DNA from: Ichthyosporea sp. XGB-2017a
Taxonomy: Eukaryota > Opisthokonta > Ichthyosporea
NCBI GenBank assembly: GCA_002811675.1
Contig: PDIM01010337.1
Span: forward strand, 125,989-189,988
Direction of reading: 5' to 3'
DNA length: 64,000 nt
Numbering within the stretch: the stretch's first letter is position 1; every line of letters begins with the position of its first letter. This document shows, in pieces, positions 12,301-19,664 of this stretch. A program made the position numbers and the translations under genes. The notes under the pieces are model-generated. The model saw nothing but the letters and a program-made list of their open reading frames with translations, was not told the DNA's origin and did no database searches.

Positions 12301-15300
12301 AAGTCCGTCAACGAAGCTAGTCAAAGGTATCTTGTATCAGAGAAACGGTACAATTACACTACACCAAAAACATTTTTGGAATTGATTAAATTGTACAAAG
12401 ATCTTCTTTCAAAGCAAGGTGCAAATCTAATAATGAAGATGGAGCGTTTGGAAAATGGACTTACGAAACTAGAAAGCACTGCCCAGCAAGTTGATGATTT
12501 GAAAGCAAAGTTAGCTACTCAGGAAGTAATTTTGAAACAAAAGAACGATGAAGCAGATGCACTTCTTCAACGAGTAGCCGTTGACACAGAAAAGGTTAAC
12601 GCGGAAAAAAAGATTGCTGAGGGCGAGGAACAAAAGGTCGCTGAAATTACTAAAGAAGTCTCTCAGCAACAAGCCGATTGTGAAAAGGATCTAGAGGCTG
12701 CCGAACCTGCTCTTGTTGCCGCGCAAGAGGCTTTGAACACTTTGAACAAAAATAATTTAACAGAATTGAAATCCTTTGGTACACCCCCAGACTCAGTCGT
12801 AATGGTCACAGCCGCTGTTATGGTGCTGCTCAACCCACCAGGTAAACTTCCAAAAGACCGAAGTTGGAAGGCTGCCAAAGGTATGATGAACAAAGTAGAC
12901 AGTTTCTTGGACGCTCTTATTACTTTTGACAAGGAGAATATTGATAAAGTCAATCTTACTGAGGCCCAAAACAAATACTTGACGAATCCCGAGTTTGACC
13001 CCGAATTTATTCGCTCAAAATCTGCAGCCGCTGCTGGTCTTTGCTCTTGGGTGAAGAACATTATTGGTTTTTACCTCATATTTTGTGATGTTGAGCCTAA
13101 AAGAAATGCCTTGGCAGCTGCTAATCAGAAACTAACTGAATCGCAAGAAAAACTTGCTGTTATCAAGGCTAAAATCGAAGAGCTTGATGGAAATTTGGCA
13201 GAGCTCACAGCAGCATTTGAGAATGCAACAAATGAAAAGCTACGCTGTGAAGAAGAGGCTACCTCTACACAAACGACTATCGTTCTTGCAAATCGACTTG
13301 TTAATGGCTTGGCTTCAGAGAAGATTCGATGGGGAGAAACTGTCCAATCTTTTAAAAAGCAAGAGGAAACTTTGGCTGGAGATGTGCTCTTATCGACGGC
13401 ATTTATCTCATACGTTGGATGTTTTAGCAAGAGTTACAGAAGTGATTTACTTGACAACAAGTGGAGGACATTTCTGAAAGAACAGAACCCAATAATCCCA
13501 TTAACCGAAGACTTGGACCCCTTGGAACTATTATGTGACGATGCCATGATTGCTACCTGGAACAATGAGGGTCTTCCGACAGATAGAACGTCAATTGAAA
13601 ATGCTGTTACTCTGGTGAATGCAGCTAGATGGCCGCTTCTTATTGATCCCCAGTTACAAGGGGTTGAATGGATAAAGAAAAGAGAGGGTGATAGTTTGCG
13701 GGTTGTGAGAATAGGAGCAAAGGGTTACCTTGATACTCTTGAGAAAGCTGTTTCAGCCGGTGATGTTGTTCTTCTGGAAAACATTGGCGAAGCTTTAGAT
13801 CCTGTATTAGATCCTCTTATAGGAAGAAATACAATCAAGAAAGGAAAGTATATCAAATTTGGGGACAAAGAAGTAGAATACGACAGCAGATTTCGATTGA
13901 TTATTCAGACCAAGCTCGCGAATCCTCATTATCCCCCTGAAATTCAGGCCCAAACAACGCTAATCAATTTCACAGTCACACAAGAAGGTCTAGAAGATCA
14001 GCTGCTAGCTGACGTCGTAATTAATGAAAGACCTGATCTTGAAAAGACCAAAGCTGAACTGACAGTGCAACAAAATGAGTTCAAAATTAAGTTAAAGGAT
14101 CTGGAAGATGCACTTCTTTCAAGATTATCTGCGGCCGAAGGAAATTTCTTAGGTGATACAGCCTTGGTTGAGAATTTAGAAATTACAAAACGAACTGCAG
14201 CAGAGATTGAAGAAAAAGTAAAAGATGCTAAGGAAACTGAGAAAGATATTAACTTAACTCGTGAATCCTACAGACCTGTAGCTGCTCGAGCGTCTTTGCT
14301 CTACTTTTTGCTTAATGACCTACAGAAGATAAATCCCATGTATCAGTTTTCTCTGAAAGCCTTTAATGTAGTGTTTCACAAGTCCATTGTCAGCGCTGAG
14401 GCAGATGAAGACGTTAAGCAGCGTGTTCTAAATTTAATAGATTGCGTGACATATTCCGTCTTTATTTACACAACCAGAGGCTTGTTTACCAAGGACAAAC
14501 TTATCTTTACAGCCCAGATGACATTCCAAATCCTCCGTATGAAGAATGACATTAACGAAATTGAGCTGAATTTCTTACTGCAGTGTCCCATTGTTTTAAA
14601 TGTCCGAAGTCCAGTAGATTTTCTCTCAGATTATAACTGGGGGGCTGTGAAGGCTGCCTCAAACTTGGAGGAACTTAGGAACTTAGCCAATGATTTGGAG
14701 GGCTCTTCAAAGCGATGGAAGAAGTTCTGTGAGTCAGAATGTCCTGAGCGCGAAAAGTTCCCTCAAGAATGGAAAAACAAAACTACGCTAGAGAAGCTTT
14801 GCGTTCTAAGAGCCATAAGACCAGATAGGATGACATATGCAGTGACTGATTTTGTTGCCGAAAAACTTGGGACAAAATATGTTGAATCTGCCGATGTCGA
14901 ACTCAGCAAGTCATTTGAGGAAGCGAGTCCGAGCACACCCATGTTCTTTATTTTATCACCAGGAGTTGACCCTACGAAGGCTGTCGAACTTTTGGGTAAA
15001 AAGATGGGATTTAGTGAAGATGCAAATTCCTTTCATAATGTGTCCTTGGGACAAGGCCAAGAGGTTATCGCCGAACAGAAACTTGAGCTAGCATACAAGG
15101 AGGGCGGCTGGGTAATGCTTCAGAATATTCACTTAGTAGTGAAATGGCTACCGCAACTAGAAAAGAAGTTAGAGGCTGTCGCTGAGGGTAGTCATCCTGA
15201 CTTTAGAGTTTTTCTTTCTGCTGAGCCAGCTGGAAATCCAGCAGCGCACGTTATTCCCAATGGCATTCTGCAATCAAGCATAAAGATTACGAACGAACCT

Positions 15301-16701
15301 CCCACAGGAATGAAGGCTAATATGGCCCGTGCTTTGGGATTATTTAGTCAAGAAACTCTTGAAATGTGCTCTAAAGAAGCCGAGTTTAAGAGCATTTTAA
15401 TATCCATGTGCTACTTTCATGCTGTTGTTCTTGAAAGAAGAAAGTTTGGACCACAAGGCTGGAATCGACCTTATCCTTTTACCAATGGGGACATTACAAT
15501 ATGCGTAAATGTCCTGTATAACTACTTAGAGGCGAACTCTAAGGTGCCTTGGGCAGACCTGAAATACATTTTTGGTGAAATTATGTACGGAGGGCACATT
15601 TCAGATGACTGGGATAGGCGACTCTGTTCCACATACCTTGATGTGTATCTTAAAGAAGAGCTTCTAGAAGGTGAATTAGAATACGCTCCTGGGTTTTCAG
15701 TTCCTCCCAATAGTGACTTTAAAGGATATAAAGAGTATATCGAAACGTGTATGCCAGCAGAGTCTCCAATGTTGTATGGTCTTCACACAAACGCAGAAAT
15801 AGAATTTTTAACTCAATCGGCTGAGGCTCTTTTTAAGACTATCTTCGAGATGCAGCCAACAATTACTGCAGGAGGAGAGGGATCTAGCCGCGAAGAAAAG
15901 GTCAAGGGAATTTTGGACGATATTGTTGAGAGGTTACCAGATAACTTCAGCATGATGGAACTCATGGCCAAAGCAGAGGATCGCACCCCATATGTTACTG
16001 TTAGTCTTCAGGAATGCGAACGTATGAACATATTAGTATCAGAGATGAGAAGGGGCCTGAAGGAACTGGATTTGGGTCTTAAAGGGGATTTAACAATTTC
16101 GGATGCAATGGAAGAATTGATGACGAGTCTATTTCTCAACAAGGTTCCGGTAACATGGGCTAGTCGAGCTTATGCATCTGAGCACACACTCGCTATCTGG
16201 TACGGAGATATGCTTCAAAGATATCGAGAACTTGACCAGTGGACTGGTGATTTTAATTTACCAAATGTGGTTTGGCTCCCTGGTTTGTTCAACCCTCAGT
16301 CATTTTTAACAGCCGTTATGCAAGTCACTGCCAGAAAGAATGAATGGCCTCTTGACAAGATGACTGTTACTGTTGACGTTACAAAGAAGAACAAAGAAGA
16401 TATGAACGCCCCTCCTAGGGAAGGGTCATACATTCACGGTCTGTTCATGGAGGGCGCTAGATGGGACGTACAGAGTAGTTTAATTCAAGAATCTCATGTG
16501 AAAGACTTAACACCAGCAATGCCGGTGATTTATGTCAAAGCTATTACAGTGGATAAAGCTGAAATGAAGGGGGTTTATCAATGCCCCATATATAGAACCA
16601 AAATGAGGGGGCCCACTTACATTTGGACTTTCAATCTTAAAACAAAAGAAAAACCTCACAAGTGGACGTTGGCTGGGGTTTGTATCCTTTTGAGCGTCTA
16701 A
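3319..16701 (+). CDS. DNAH9: axonemal outer-arm dynein heavy chain, beta type (DNAH9/11/17-like)
   Basis: Motor subunit of the ciliary outer dynein arm; hydrolyses ATP to slide doublet microtubules. A single uninterrupted frame of 4460 residues, the full length of the family (human DNAH9/11/17 are about 4460-4520). N-terminal tail (DHC_N1) and linker (DHC_N2) precede the AAA ring. P-loops are visible at AAA1 (GPAGTGKT, about 1849), AAA2 (GGGGAGKT, about 2130), AAA3 (GNAGCGKT, about 2457) and AAA4 (GVGGSGKQ, about 2800; K followed by Q). An antiparallel coiled-coil stalk with the microtubule-binding tip occupies about 3030-3330, followed by AAA5, AAA6 and the C-terminal domain. The C-terminus (PHKWTLAGVCILLSV) resembles the beta-class ending. 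AATAAA lies at 16727-16732. Absence of any intron over 13.4 kb is notable. The class assignment to beta rests on length and C-terminal similarity and is less certain than the dynein call. Confidence 0.96.
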   Translation: MSDEADDETKQDAPTAQSEGVDLRFSFIKDAYLNASKLKEDKWNKSFSVPENIDVLVAFYEKENPGILVVYQNAKDDIEPSLGTFPKSFKKKTLYFCRRNPGTPLSKDKVTSPEVVKNEVCFGEFGPNPLEHLVTLIDSVFLPLVTNEKNHTGWPIVVVNDVLRHFFKIKTVVQVISGKVKGKTILPLPPGSGSPTDGEKQILHQLESAVIDWTHQIKGVIKSNSAQPLLEGLEPGPLVECDFWAAKCANLTCIYEQLKDKKIRKIAAILSRTKSSYFPAFKRIFQEVVASLNEARDINMYLQAFKPFAEQLLESTEFAEAEQIFNPMMYTISLVWKNSQYYNTPARLLVLLQEVCNDVIGKMKSFVAPEEIFKLEPEESLMRIKGAIKALEELKQSFLSTKEKMSTSSEAKPWEFDHSQIFENVNRFQERLDVLEGLFLTVLEFNKLEKIEIGGIQGKLLNKQLQEIFTQFQQEFAHFGTITYDCFDPKIETFSQDISNFSKNMENLEKQIGTLITKAFDDCSSLQGIFKLLESFSGLIERKIIKADLEIKYRLILLGFREEMFSVKGIFEKYKTLPPVHLNFPPYAGALSWCHELIERIDLPANRLKALKLDISETEDGVMVFEEYEALRKALMEYQGETYAQWAATIEENSKQDLSRSLICKKSEEDAHLRVNFSDTLIALLREVKYLSMIETEIPESASQVFEKDDTFRQYRGNFQLIVKQYNEIKDTLLDVEAPLVTSKLEAIDKELEKGLESMNWESAGVVEYVDKTKEIVLDLSSRLHKAKSNVIETESIMKKWMQPLYERKDGKKALDMEVKDKLAARYEQFGADNEKIHSLLKDSMEALYGSEGDENWKAYCVYFESLVLDGIVQTIMSSLKYLSDNMEESYIKEHDLEPLILAKFELVVPNLIFSPEMDENSDAGFFGIIQDMFDNIYKVSSIIKRFTTSTPGEDVFFPEVSENSFLNTLKDSILQKAYDGMKEANMYRLSMGDYAYLWKGDRTEFMRQFVVYGHVLSAEEIEAAGEAGPVANPPKLEDFDQQISSYESIYVEVMALAESKTFVGWLKIDAQPFKQSLGVVVKKWSYAFIEYMHEKVTQSLRELEQFIQTITPTLGKSFENADYDTLVSAMGVLFDIKNRTDETDNMFEPLHDTISLLSKYKVDVPDEIHTLLQTLPEEWTKTKKSAYVLKQTVAPLQAGEVAKLRSKADKFQFSVHEFREDFRKRAPFQFDMREEESYALLDVCLLDVIEMENQAQELLQSASLFEVAVHEHKQLKDSRKDLKMLKNMWDMIGLVRHSFKEWQQTLWSEIDVDFMEMESKKFVKSMRLLDKEMRAWDAYNGLDKYCKNMMTSLRSVGELRNPAIRDRHWKAVIKSTGVNISITDTTKLEDLMALELHNFEDEVKNIVDRATKELNMEKVLGEMEKTWSAMEFTFDKHEGTGTPLLQSSDELVEALEDNQVALQTLSTSRFVDYFIDEITKWQKSLANVDQVMGIWLEVQHTWTHLENIFIGSDDIRAQLPEDSKRFDGIDADFKELMKDAENTPNAVEACGKKGIYEKLEDMQGRLSLCEKSLAEYLETKRLAFPRFYFVSPNDLLDILAKGNNPSAVSVHLTKLFDNIASLEFDESGKQAKGMYSKENEYVPFKDTCSCTGAVENWLNKLIDSMRESLRHYLGDSTVTYEEKQRESWLFDYPAQIALAGSQIWWTTEVNIAFGRLAEGYENAMKDYHKKIITQLTGLITLIQGELKPNDRQKIMVMCTIDVHGRDIVAKLIREKEENSGCFSWQSQLRIRWDDESNDAYTNICDAVFRYNYEYLGNTPRLVITGLTDRCYITLTQSLHLVMGGAPAGPAGTGKTETTKDLGRALGIMVYVFNCSEQMDYKSCGNIYKGLAQSGTWGCFDEFNRISIEVLSVVATQVKSIHDAIGAKKKRFVFQGEDIPLIPTVGVFITMNPGYAGRTELPENMKALFRPCSMVVPDFNAICEIMLMAEGFIDAKLLSRKFVTLYSLNKELLSKQDHYDWGLRAVKSVLVVAGSLKRADRDVPEEHVLMRALRDFNTPKIVTDDMPVFMGLINDLFPKCDIPRKRDAKLEETIKKATVELGLQTEENYILKVVQLDELLAVRHSVFIIGGGGAGKTQVWKTLAKAYSNSGNKTVVSDLNPKTTSNDELYGYISAATREWKDGLFSCIMRDLANLPGDNSKWIMLDGDIDPMWIESLNTVMDDNKILTLASNERIPVTPPMRLIFEIGHLRCATPATVSRAGILFVNPSDLGWNPYVTSWIERIEENSQKANLTVLFEKYVPACLEASRSRFKKITPISEFSMIHTLCCLLSGLLTNENTPNGCDKEWYEIYFTFACIWAFGSACYHDQVNDHRLEFSKWWTTEFKSIKYPSSGTVFDYYVDQETKKFLPWSEKITPYNHDPDMPLQDVLVATSETIRIRFVSDILAEQGIPIMLIGNAGCGKTVLIKNKLAEYGDDKMVVNVSFNNYTTAAMLQGVMEAPLEKKAGRNYGPPGSKKLTYFIDDFNMPEVDTYGTQQPHTLLRQHLDYKHWYDRQKLVLKEIHNISYIAAMNPTSGSFTINPRLQRHFSVFAVNFPGTESLQQIYSSLFSAHVQSFAPAVVKCVPKLMEAALSLNKRVMSSFLPTAIKFHYNFNLRDLSNIFQGLMFSTANTCKTPMDLARLWTHECMRVYGDKLIDNFDRETLNRLQKEHSKKYFDDLPEEELYNEPLIFTHFSEGIGDPKYLPVPNWGQINKILEEALEQYNDTNAAMDLVLFEDAMRHICKINRIMESARGNALLVGVGGSGKQSLARLAAFISGLEVFQIALRKGYSPADFKADIAQLYMRAGIKGEGIAFLLTDQQVVDEQFLVFINDLLSSGVISDLFADDDLESCINGVRSEVKGQGIIDSRENCWDFFIAKVRRNLKVILCFSPVGSTLRVRSRKFPALTSCAAIDWFSEWPEEALISVSQRFIQESELIPEDLRVSVSHFMAHVHKSVNEASQRYLVSEKRYNYTTPKTFLELIKLYKDLLSKQGANLIMKMERLENGLTKLESTAQQVDDLKAKLATQEVILKQKNDEADALLQRVAVDTEKVNAEKKIAEGEEQKVAEITKEVSQQQADCEKDLEAAEPALVAAQEALNTLNKNNLTELKSFGTPPDSVVMVTAAVMVLLNPPGKLPKDRSWKAAKGMMNKVDSFLDALITFDKENIDKVNLTEAQNKYLTNPEFDPEFIRSKSAAAAGLCSWVKNIIGFYLIFCDVEPKRNALAAANQKLTESQEKLAVIKAKIEELDGNLAELTAAFENATNEKLRCEEEATSTQTTIVLANRLVNGLASEKIRWGETVQSFKKQEETLAGDVLLSTAFISYVGCFSKSYRSDLLDNKWRTFLKEQNPIIPLTEDLDPLELLCDDAMIATWNNEGLPTDRTSIENAVTLVNAARWPLLIDPQLQGVEWIKKREGDSLRVVRIGAKGYLDTLEKAVSAGDVVLLENIGEALDPVLDPLIGRNTIKKGKYIKFGDKEVEYDSRFRLIIQTKLANPHYPPEIQAQTTLINFTVTQEGLEDQLLADVVINERPDLEKTKAELTVQQNEFKIKLKDLEDALLSRLSAAEGNFLGDTALVENLEITKRTAAEIEEKVKDAKETEKDINLTRESYRPVAARASLLYFLLNDLQKINPMYQFSLKAFNVVFHKSIVSAEADEDVKQRVLNLIDCVTYSVFIYTTRGLFTKDKLIFTAQMTFQILRMKNDINEIELNFLLQCPIVLNVRSPVDFLSDYNWGAVKAASNLEELRNLANDLEGSSKRWKKFCESECPEREKFPQEWKNKTTLEKLCVLRAIRPDRMTYAVTDFVAEKLGTKYVESADVELSKSFEEASPSTPMFFILSPGVDPTKAVELLGKKMGFSEDANSFHNVSLGQGQEVIAEQKLELAYKEGGWVMLQNIHLVVKWLPQLEKKLEAVAEGSHPDFRVFLSAEPAGNPAAHVIPNGILQSSIKITNEPPTGMKANMARALGLFSQETLEMCSKEAEFKSILISMCYFHAVVLERRKFGPQGWNRPYPFTNGDITICVNVLYNYLEANSKVPWADLKYIFGEIMYGGHISDDWDRRLCSTYLDVYLKEELLEGELEYAPGFSVPPNSDFKGYKEYIETCMPAESPMLYGLHTNAEIEFLTQSAEALFKTIFEMQPTITAGGEGSSREEKVKGILDDIVERLPDNFSMMELMAKAEDRTPYVTVSLQECERMNILVSEMRRGLKELDLGLKGDLTISDAMEELMTSLFLNKVPVTWASRAYASEHTLAIWYGDMLQRYRELDQWTGDFNLPNVVWLPGLFNPQSFLTAVMQVTARKNEWPLDKMTVTVDVTKKNKEDMNAPPREGSYIHGLFMEGARWDVQSSLIQESHVKDLTPAMPVIYVKAITVDKAEMKGVYQCPIYRTKMRGPTYIWTFNLKTKEKPHKWTLAGVCILLSV

Positions 16702-16726
16702 GCTAAATATTCAAAATTAAAAAACA

Positions 16727-16738
16727 AATAAATTTATT
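16727..16738. terminator. adjacent polyadenylation signals of convergent genes
   Basis: AATAAA (16727-16732) for the dynein gene is immediately followed by TTTATT (16733-16738), which reads AATAAA on the - strand. The latter is 262 bp past the stop of the - strand gene, so its use is uncertain. Confidence 0.4.
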
Positions 16739-16999
16739 TCGCTAAATATTTCGCAAGCAAATACTATGTACACTGCCAAGTATGACTCTAACATGCTTAA
16801 CGGTGTATATGAGTTCCCGTATTAAAGGCGAAACCTGGGGGCTCCCAAAAAAAGAGAATGGCTCAGCCTTCGACCAGACCAAAATATCACGATCTAAGAT
16901 TTAGTTCTCCTAAATGCGGGGAAAGACAAGTGTTTGATAAAACCTTATTAAGACTACGATTCAAGATGGATATATGTTGTACAAAGTTGTAGTTGAGTA

Positions 17000-17923
17000 T
17001 TAAGCATGTTCCTCTACCTTTTTAGCCCCTTTCACTTCATTGTCGACCAAAGAACCAGTCTCCGGTGGGATGGGAGCTCTGTAAAACGGAAAATCAAGAA
17101 AAAGAGTACTTTTCAATGCTACAGGAAGGTTTACGTAAACAGAAGGAGGAAAGGGAATAATGCAGCTAGTCTGCTTGCGGTACTGAGCAAACAAGGGGTT
17201 GCTTCCAAACTTCTTAGTATGCCCTTTTTCTATTAGTGGAATACCAGAAAGAAAAAGCAAGAGAAATGTGATGAAAATTGGTCCCAGAACAGCAACCCAC
17301 TCATCCGAGCTCAAAATTGAGGAACAGATGGCAAAATTTCCCCACCAAAAGCATAACTCCCCGAAGTAATTTGGGTGCCTGGAAAACTGCCATACGCCTA
17401 CCGAGCAGTACATATCTTTTTTTTCAGGATTTAACTTAAACATCAACTTTTGGTGATCTGCGATGCTTTCGAAAAAGAAGCCAAAAACGCAAAGCGCAAT
17501 CCCCAAATAGTCATTCCATGCGAAATCTGGATTAGCCGAAGAAGTGTTTAAATAAGTCGTGGGTAGTGAAACCAGCCACACCCAAAGTAGTTGAAGTATC
17601 CAAAAAATGATAATTCTAATAAGTTTGTGACTTAATCTATTGTCCCGATCCCACTTGATTATTCTAAACAACAGAAATCCAGACAACCGAATGCCCCATA
17701 CCATAACAAACGCAGTCACCAAAATCTGTCTTAAGTGAAAGTAATCACCAAGCAATAAGGTCACCAAAGCCAATATGACAAAGTTAGTTCCACCCGCCAG
17801 ATCAGTAACCTTTTGCGTATTAAACAGGACAGTCACCACAAAGAAAGTAAACTGATACCCGATACATAACAAAACAGTAAGCCCCAAGGAATGGGGATCT
17901 CCGGGGATAACTTCGCCACCCAT
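17000..17923 (-). CDS. DUF1295 / steroid 5-alpha-reductase-like membrane protein
   Basis: 307-residue polytopic membrane protein of the DUF1295 family, related to 3-oxo-5-alpha-steroid 4-dehydrogenases and isoprenylcysteine methyltransferases. Several hydrophobic helices cover the first 190 residues and a further pair follows the conserved SRHPNYFGE motif. The family signature continues with a Trp-rich helix and a C-terminal soluble tail. Members are thought to act on sterol or lipid substrates in ER-type membranes, but substrate here is unknown. The start at 17923 (ATGGGTGGCGAAG) is the first ATG; the open frame to 18013 begins at TTG. It converges with the dynein gene and diverges from the kinase gene. 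Confidence 0.88.
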   Translation of the reverse strand: MGGEVIPGDPHSLGLTVLLCIGYQFTFFVVTVLFNTQKVTDLAGGTNFVILALVTLLLGDYFHLRQILVTAFVMVWGIRLSGFLLFRIIKWDRDNRLSHKLIRIIIFWILQLLWVWLVSLPTTYLNTSSANPDFAWNDYLGIALCVFGFFFESIADHQKLMFKLNPEKKDMYCSVGVWQFSRHPNYFGELCFWWGNFAICSSILSSDEWVAVLGPIFITFLLLFLSGIPLIEKGHTKKFGSNPLFAQYRKQTSCIIPFPPSVYVNLPVALKSTLFLDFPFYRAPIPPETGSLVDNEVKGAKKVEEHA

Positions 17924-18534
17924 CCCGACTTGATCAAATTGTTTAGTTGAGCTTACTACTCTAACTCTCTCGTGTTTCCCTCCTCTACAGTGCAATCGAC
18001 TCAAAATACACAAGCACTTGATACATTGTCAAGAAATATTTGTTGAACTACTTGTATTATAGAAAACCGATCAGCTGCCGAGTGCCGCAGCCATTTTCAA
18101 TGACTCATAAAGCGACAGGAATTATTCATTGACACTAGATCCACCGAGGAATAGATCTAGAGAATGGGATTGTACCAGTACAGGGCCACCCTAGTCCCTA
18201 CCATAGCCAGGTTCATTTTTGAGGCAAAAAAGGAGAGAATCAGCTTATCACACACAACTCACAAGTGGAACAAATAGCAGTTTACCTTTTTCTTTCTTTT
18301 ATTTTTTCTTTCTTTTGAGCTGTTTCTTTTTTTTTTTCTTTTCTTATTACTGCTGTAGTTTTGGATTCCCATCTAGGAGAAAATATTGTTAGAATTGTTT
18401 TATCAACAAAAGAGTATGTTTGAGGAAGATGCCAGTCAGGGTAGATCGGCATCACGACGGGCGCGTGTACCGCTTCTGTCCCGAGCATGGGGGGAGTGTA
18501 TATGGTTTGTCTTGAATGCCCATGGAGTGATAGC

Positions 18535-18542
18535 TGACGTCA
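18535..18542. promoter_or_regulatory. CRE palindrome (TGACGTCA)
   Basis: A perfect 8 bp CREB/ATF consensus site, about 0.6 kb upstream of the DUF1295 gene and 1.1 kb upstream of the kinase gene. Function is inferred from the motif only. Confidence 0.35.
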
Positions 18543-19227
18543 CAGAGAAATGCGGACCACAAGTTTGCTATATAGTTGAAGCAGTGACAGGAATTGGTTT
18601 GATTTAGGTGAAGAAAGGTTGTGATTGTTCAAATATTTATTTGACCTAATGAATATATCTTCACTTAACTTGCCGTTTTCTACCTTGCTCTTAAAGGCAA
18701 TTATTATTTCAAAGTGGTCAATGGATATTTGGGAGCCATTATAGTTCGCCATGATAAATGGGTGACATTCATCCACCTCATCTATGTCATCGAAACGAGA
18801 GTGTTCCATAATTCGCAAGTGCAGCGCTGTTCTTGGGTACCTCCCTTCAGATACTCAAACGCCCTTCGTGAAACAAGCGCGGTGCGCTGAGGGTTGATGC
18901 ATTTCCTAATTTCTTAGTCTTTCAGGCGCTCCAATTAGGGGGGGACGAGAACTCGTTCTTCCGCACTTTCATTCTTCTCAACACTCGCAAAATATTTCAA
19001 ACTGAACAAATTTCACTTGCACGCATGAAGTACATGGAACAGACACGACATCTGCAATGGCACTTTTCAAAAGAGCAACATGCAGTCATGTCAACAAGAG
19101 ACAAAAAGGCAAAAAGTTATCCTAATTAGCCAAGTGGCCACTACATTCATAGCTATATAATTCATTTCAAAACTCAATAATCTCAACAACGTAATTAAAT
19201 AAATAAAAGAACACCTCCCAAGTCCCA

Positions 19228-19579
19228 ACCAATCGGAACACAAAGAAATAAGCGATTTTCCCAAATTTATTTCCTTCTGATTGGCTTAATGCACAGGCAA
19301 GCACCAAATATGATCGTGAGTCCTCATATTCTCTACACTCTGATTGGCTAAAAGAGGTGGCTGGTACAGGCTATCACATGCACTTTCAATTACAATATTA
19401 TTTGATAATTAAATTGGATATTTCTTCAATCTCCACACGTTTTTTCCAAATTACAGTGACTTGTAAGTTGTATGTACTGTACATACTGTACTGTTATTAT
19501 TCAGCTGACTTGTCAAGCTTTGGACTTTTTTGCTTTGCTTTGCTTTTGAGTTATTTGTTATTTGGCTGATTTAGATTGG
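19228..19579. promoter_or_regulatory. cluster of four CCAAT boxes
   Basis: CCAAT at 19228-19232 and ATTGG at 19280-19284, 19343-19347 and 19575-19579. Three of the four are followed by C or G in the NF-Y-preferred way (GATTGGCT). They precede the kinase ATG at 19665 by 86-437 bp, consistent with an NF-Y-type promoter. Confidence 0.45.
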
Positions 19580-19664
19580 CTTTAGTTGTTTTATTTAGTT
19601 TTATTTGGGCATTTGTTGTACTTATTGTGAAGTTGAAACGAATCAAAAGGAAAAAGAGGAAGAT

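Larger units (their letters stand above)
17924..19664. other. divergent intergenic region, DUF1295 gene to kinase gene
   Basis: 1.74 kb without a convincing gene. It contains a perfect CRE palindrome (18535-18542) and four CCAAT boxes (19228-19579), described separately. Short frames exist (18386-18607 +, 18540-18818 -) but show no recognisable domain. An inverted repeat GTATGTA-ctg-TACATAC sits at 19470-19486. Confidence 0.4.

Noticed and set aside
18429-18518. Short frame MPVRVDRHHDGRVYRFCPEH
   Set aside because: Only 29 codons, no splice context that extends it, and no recognisable domain.
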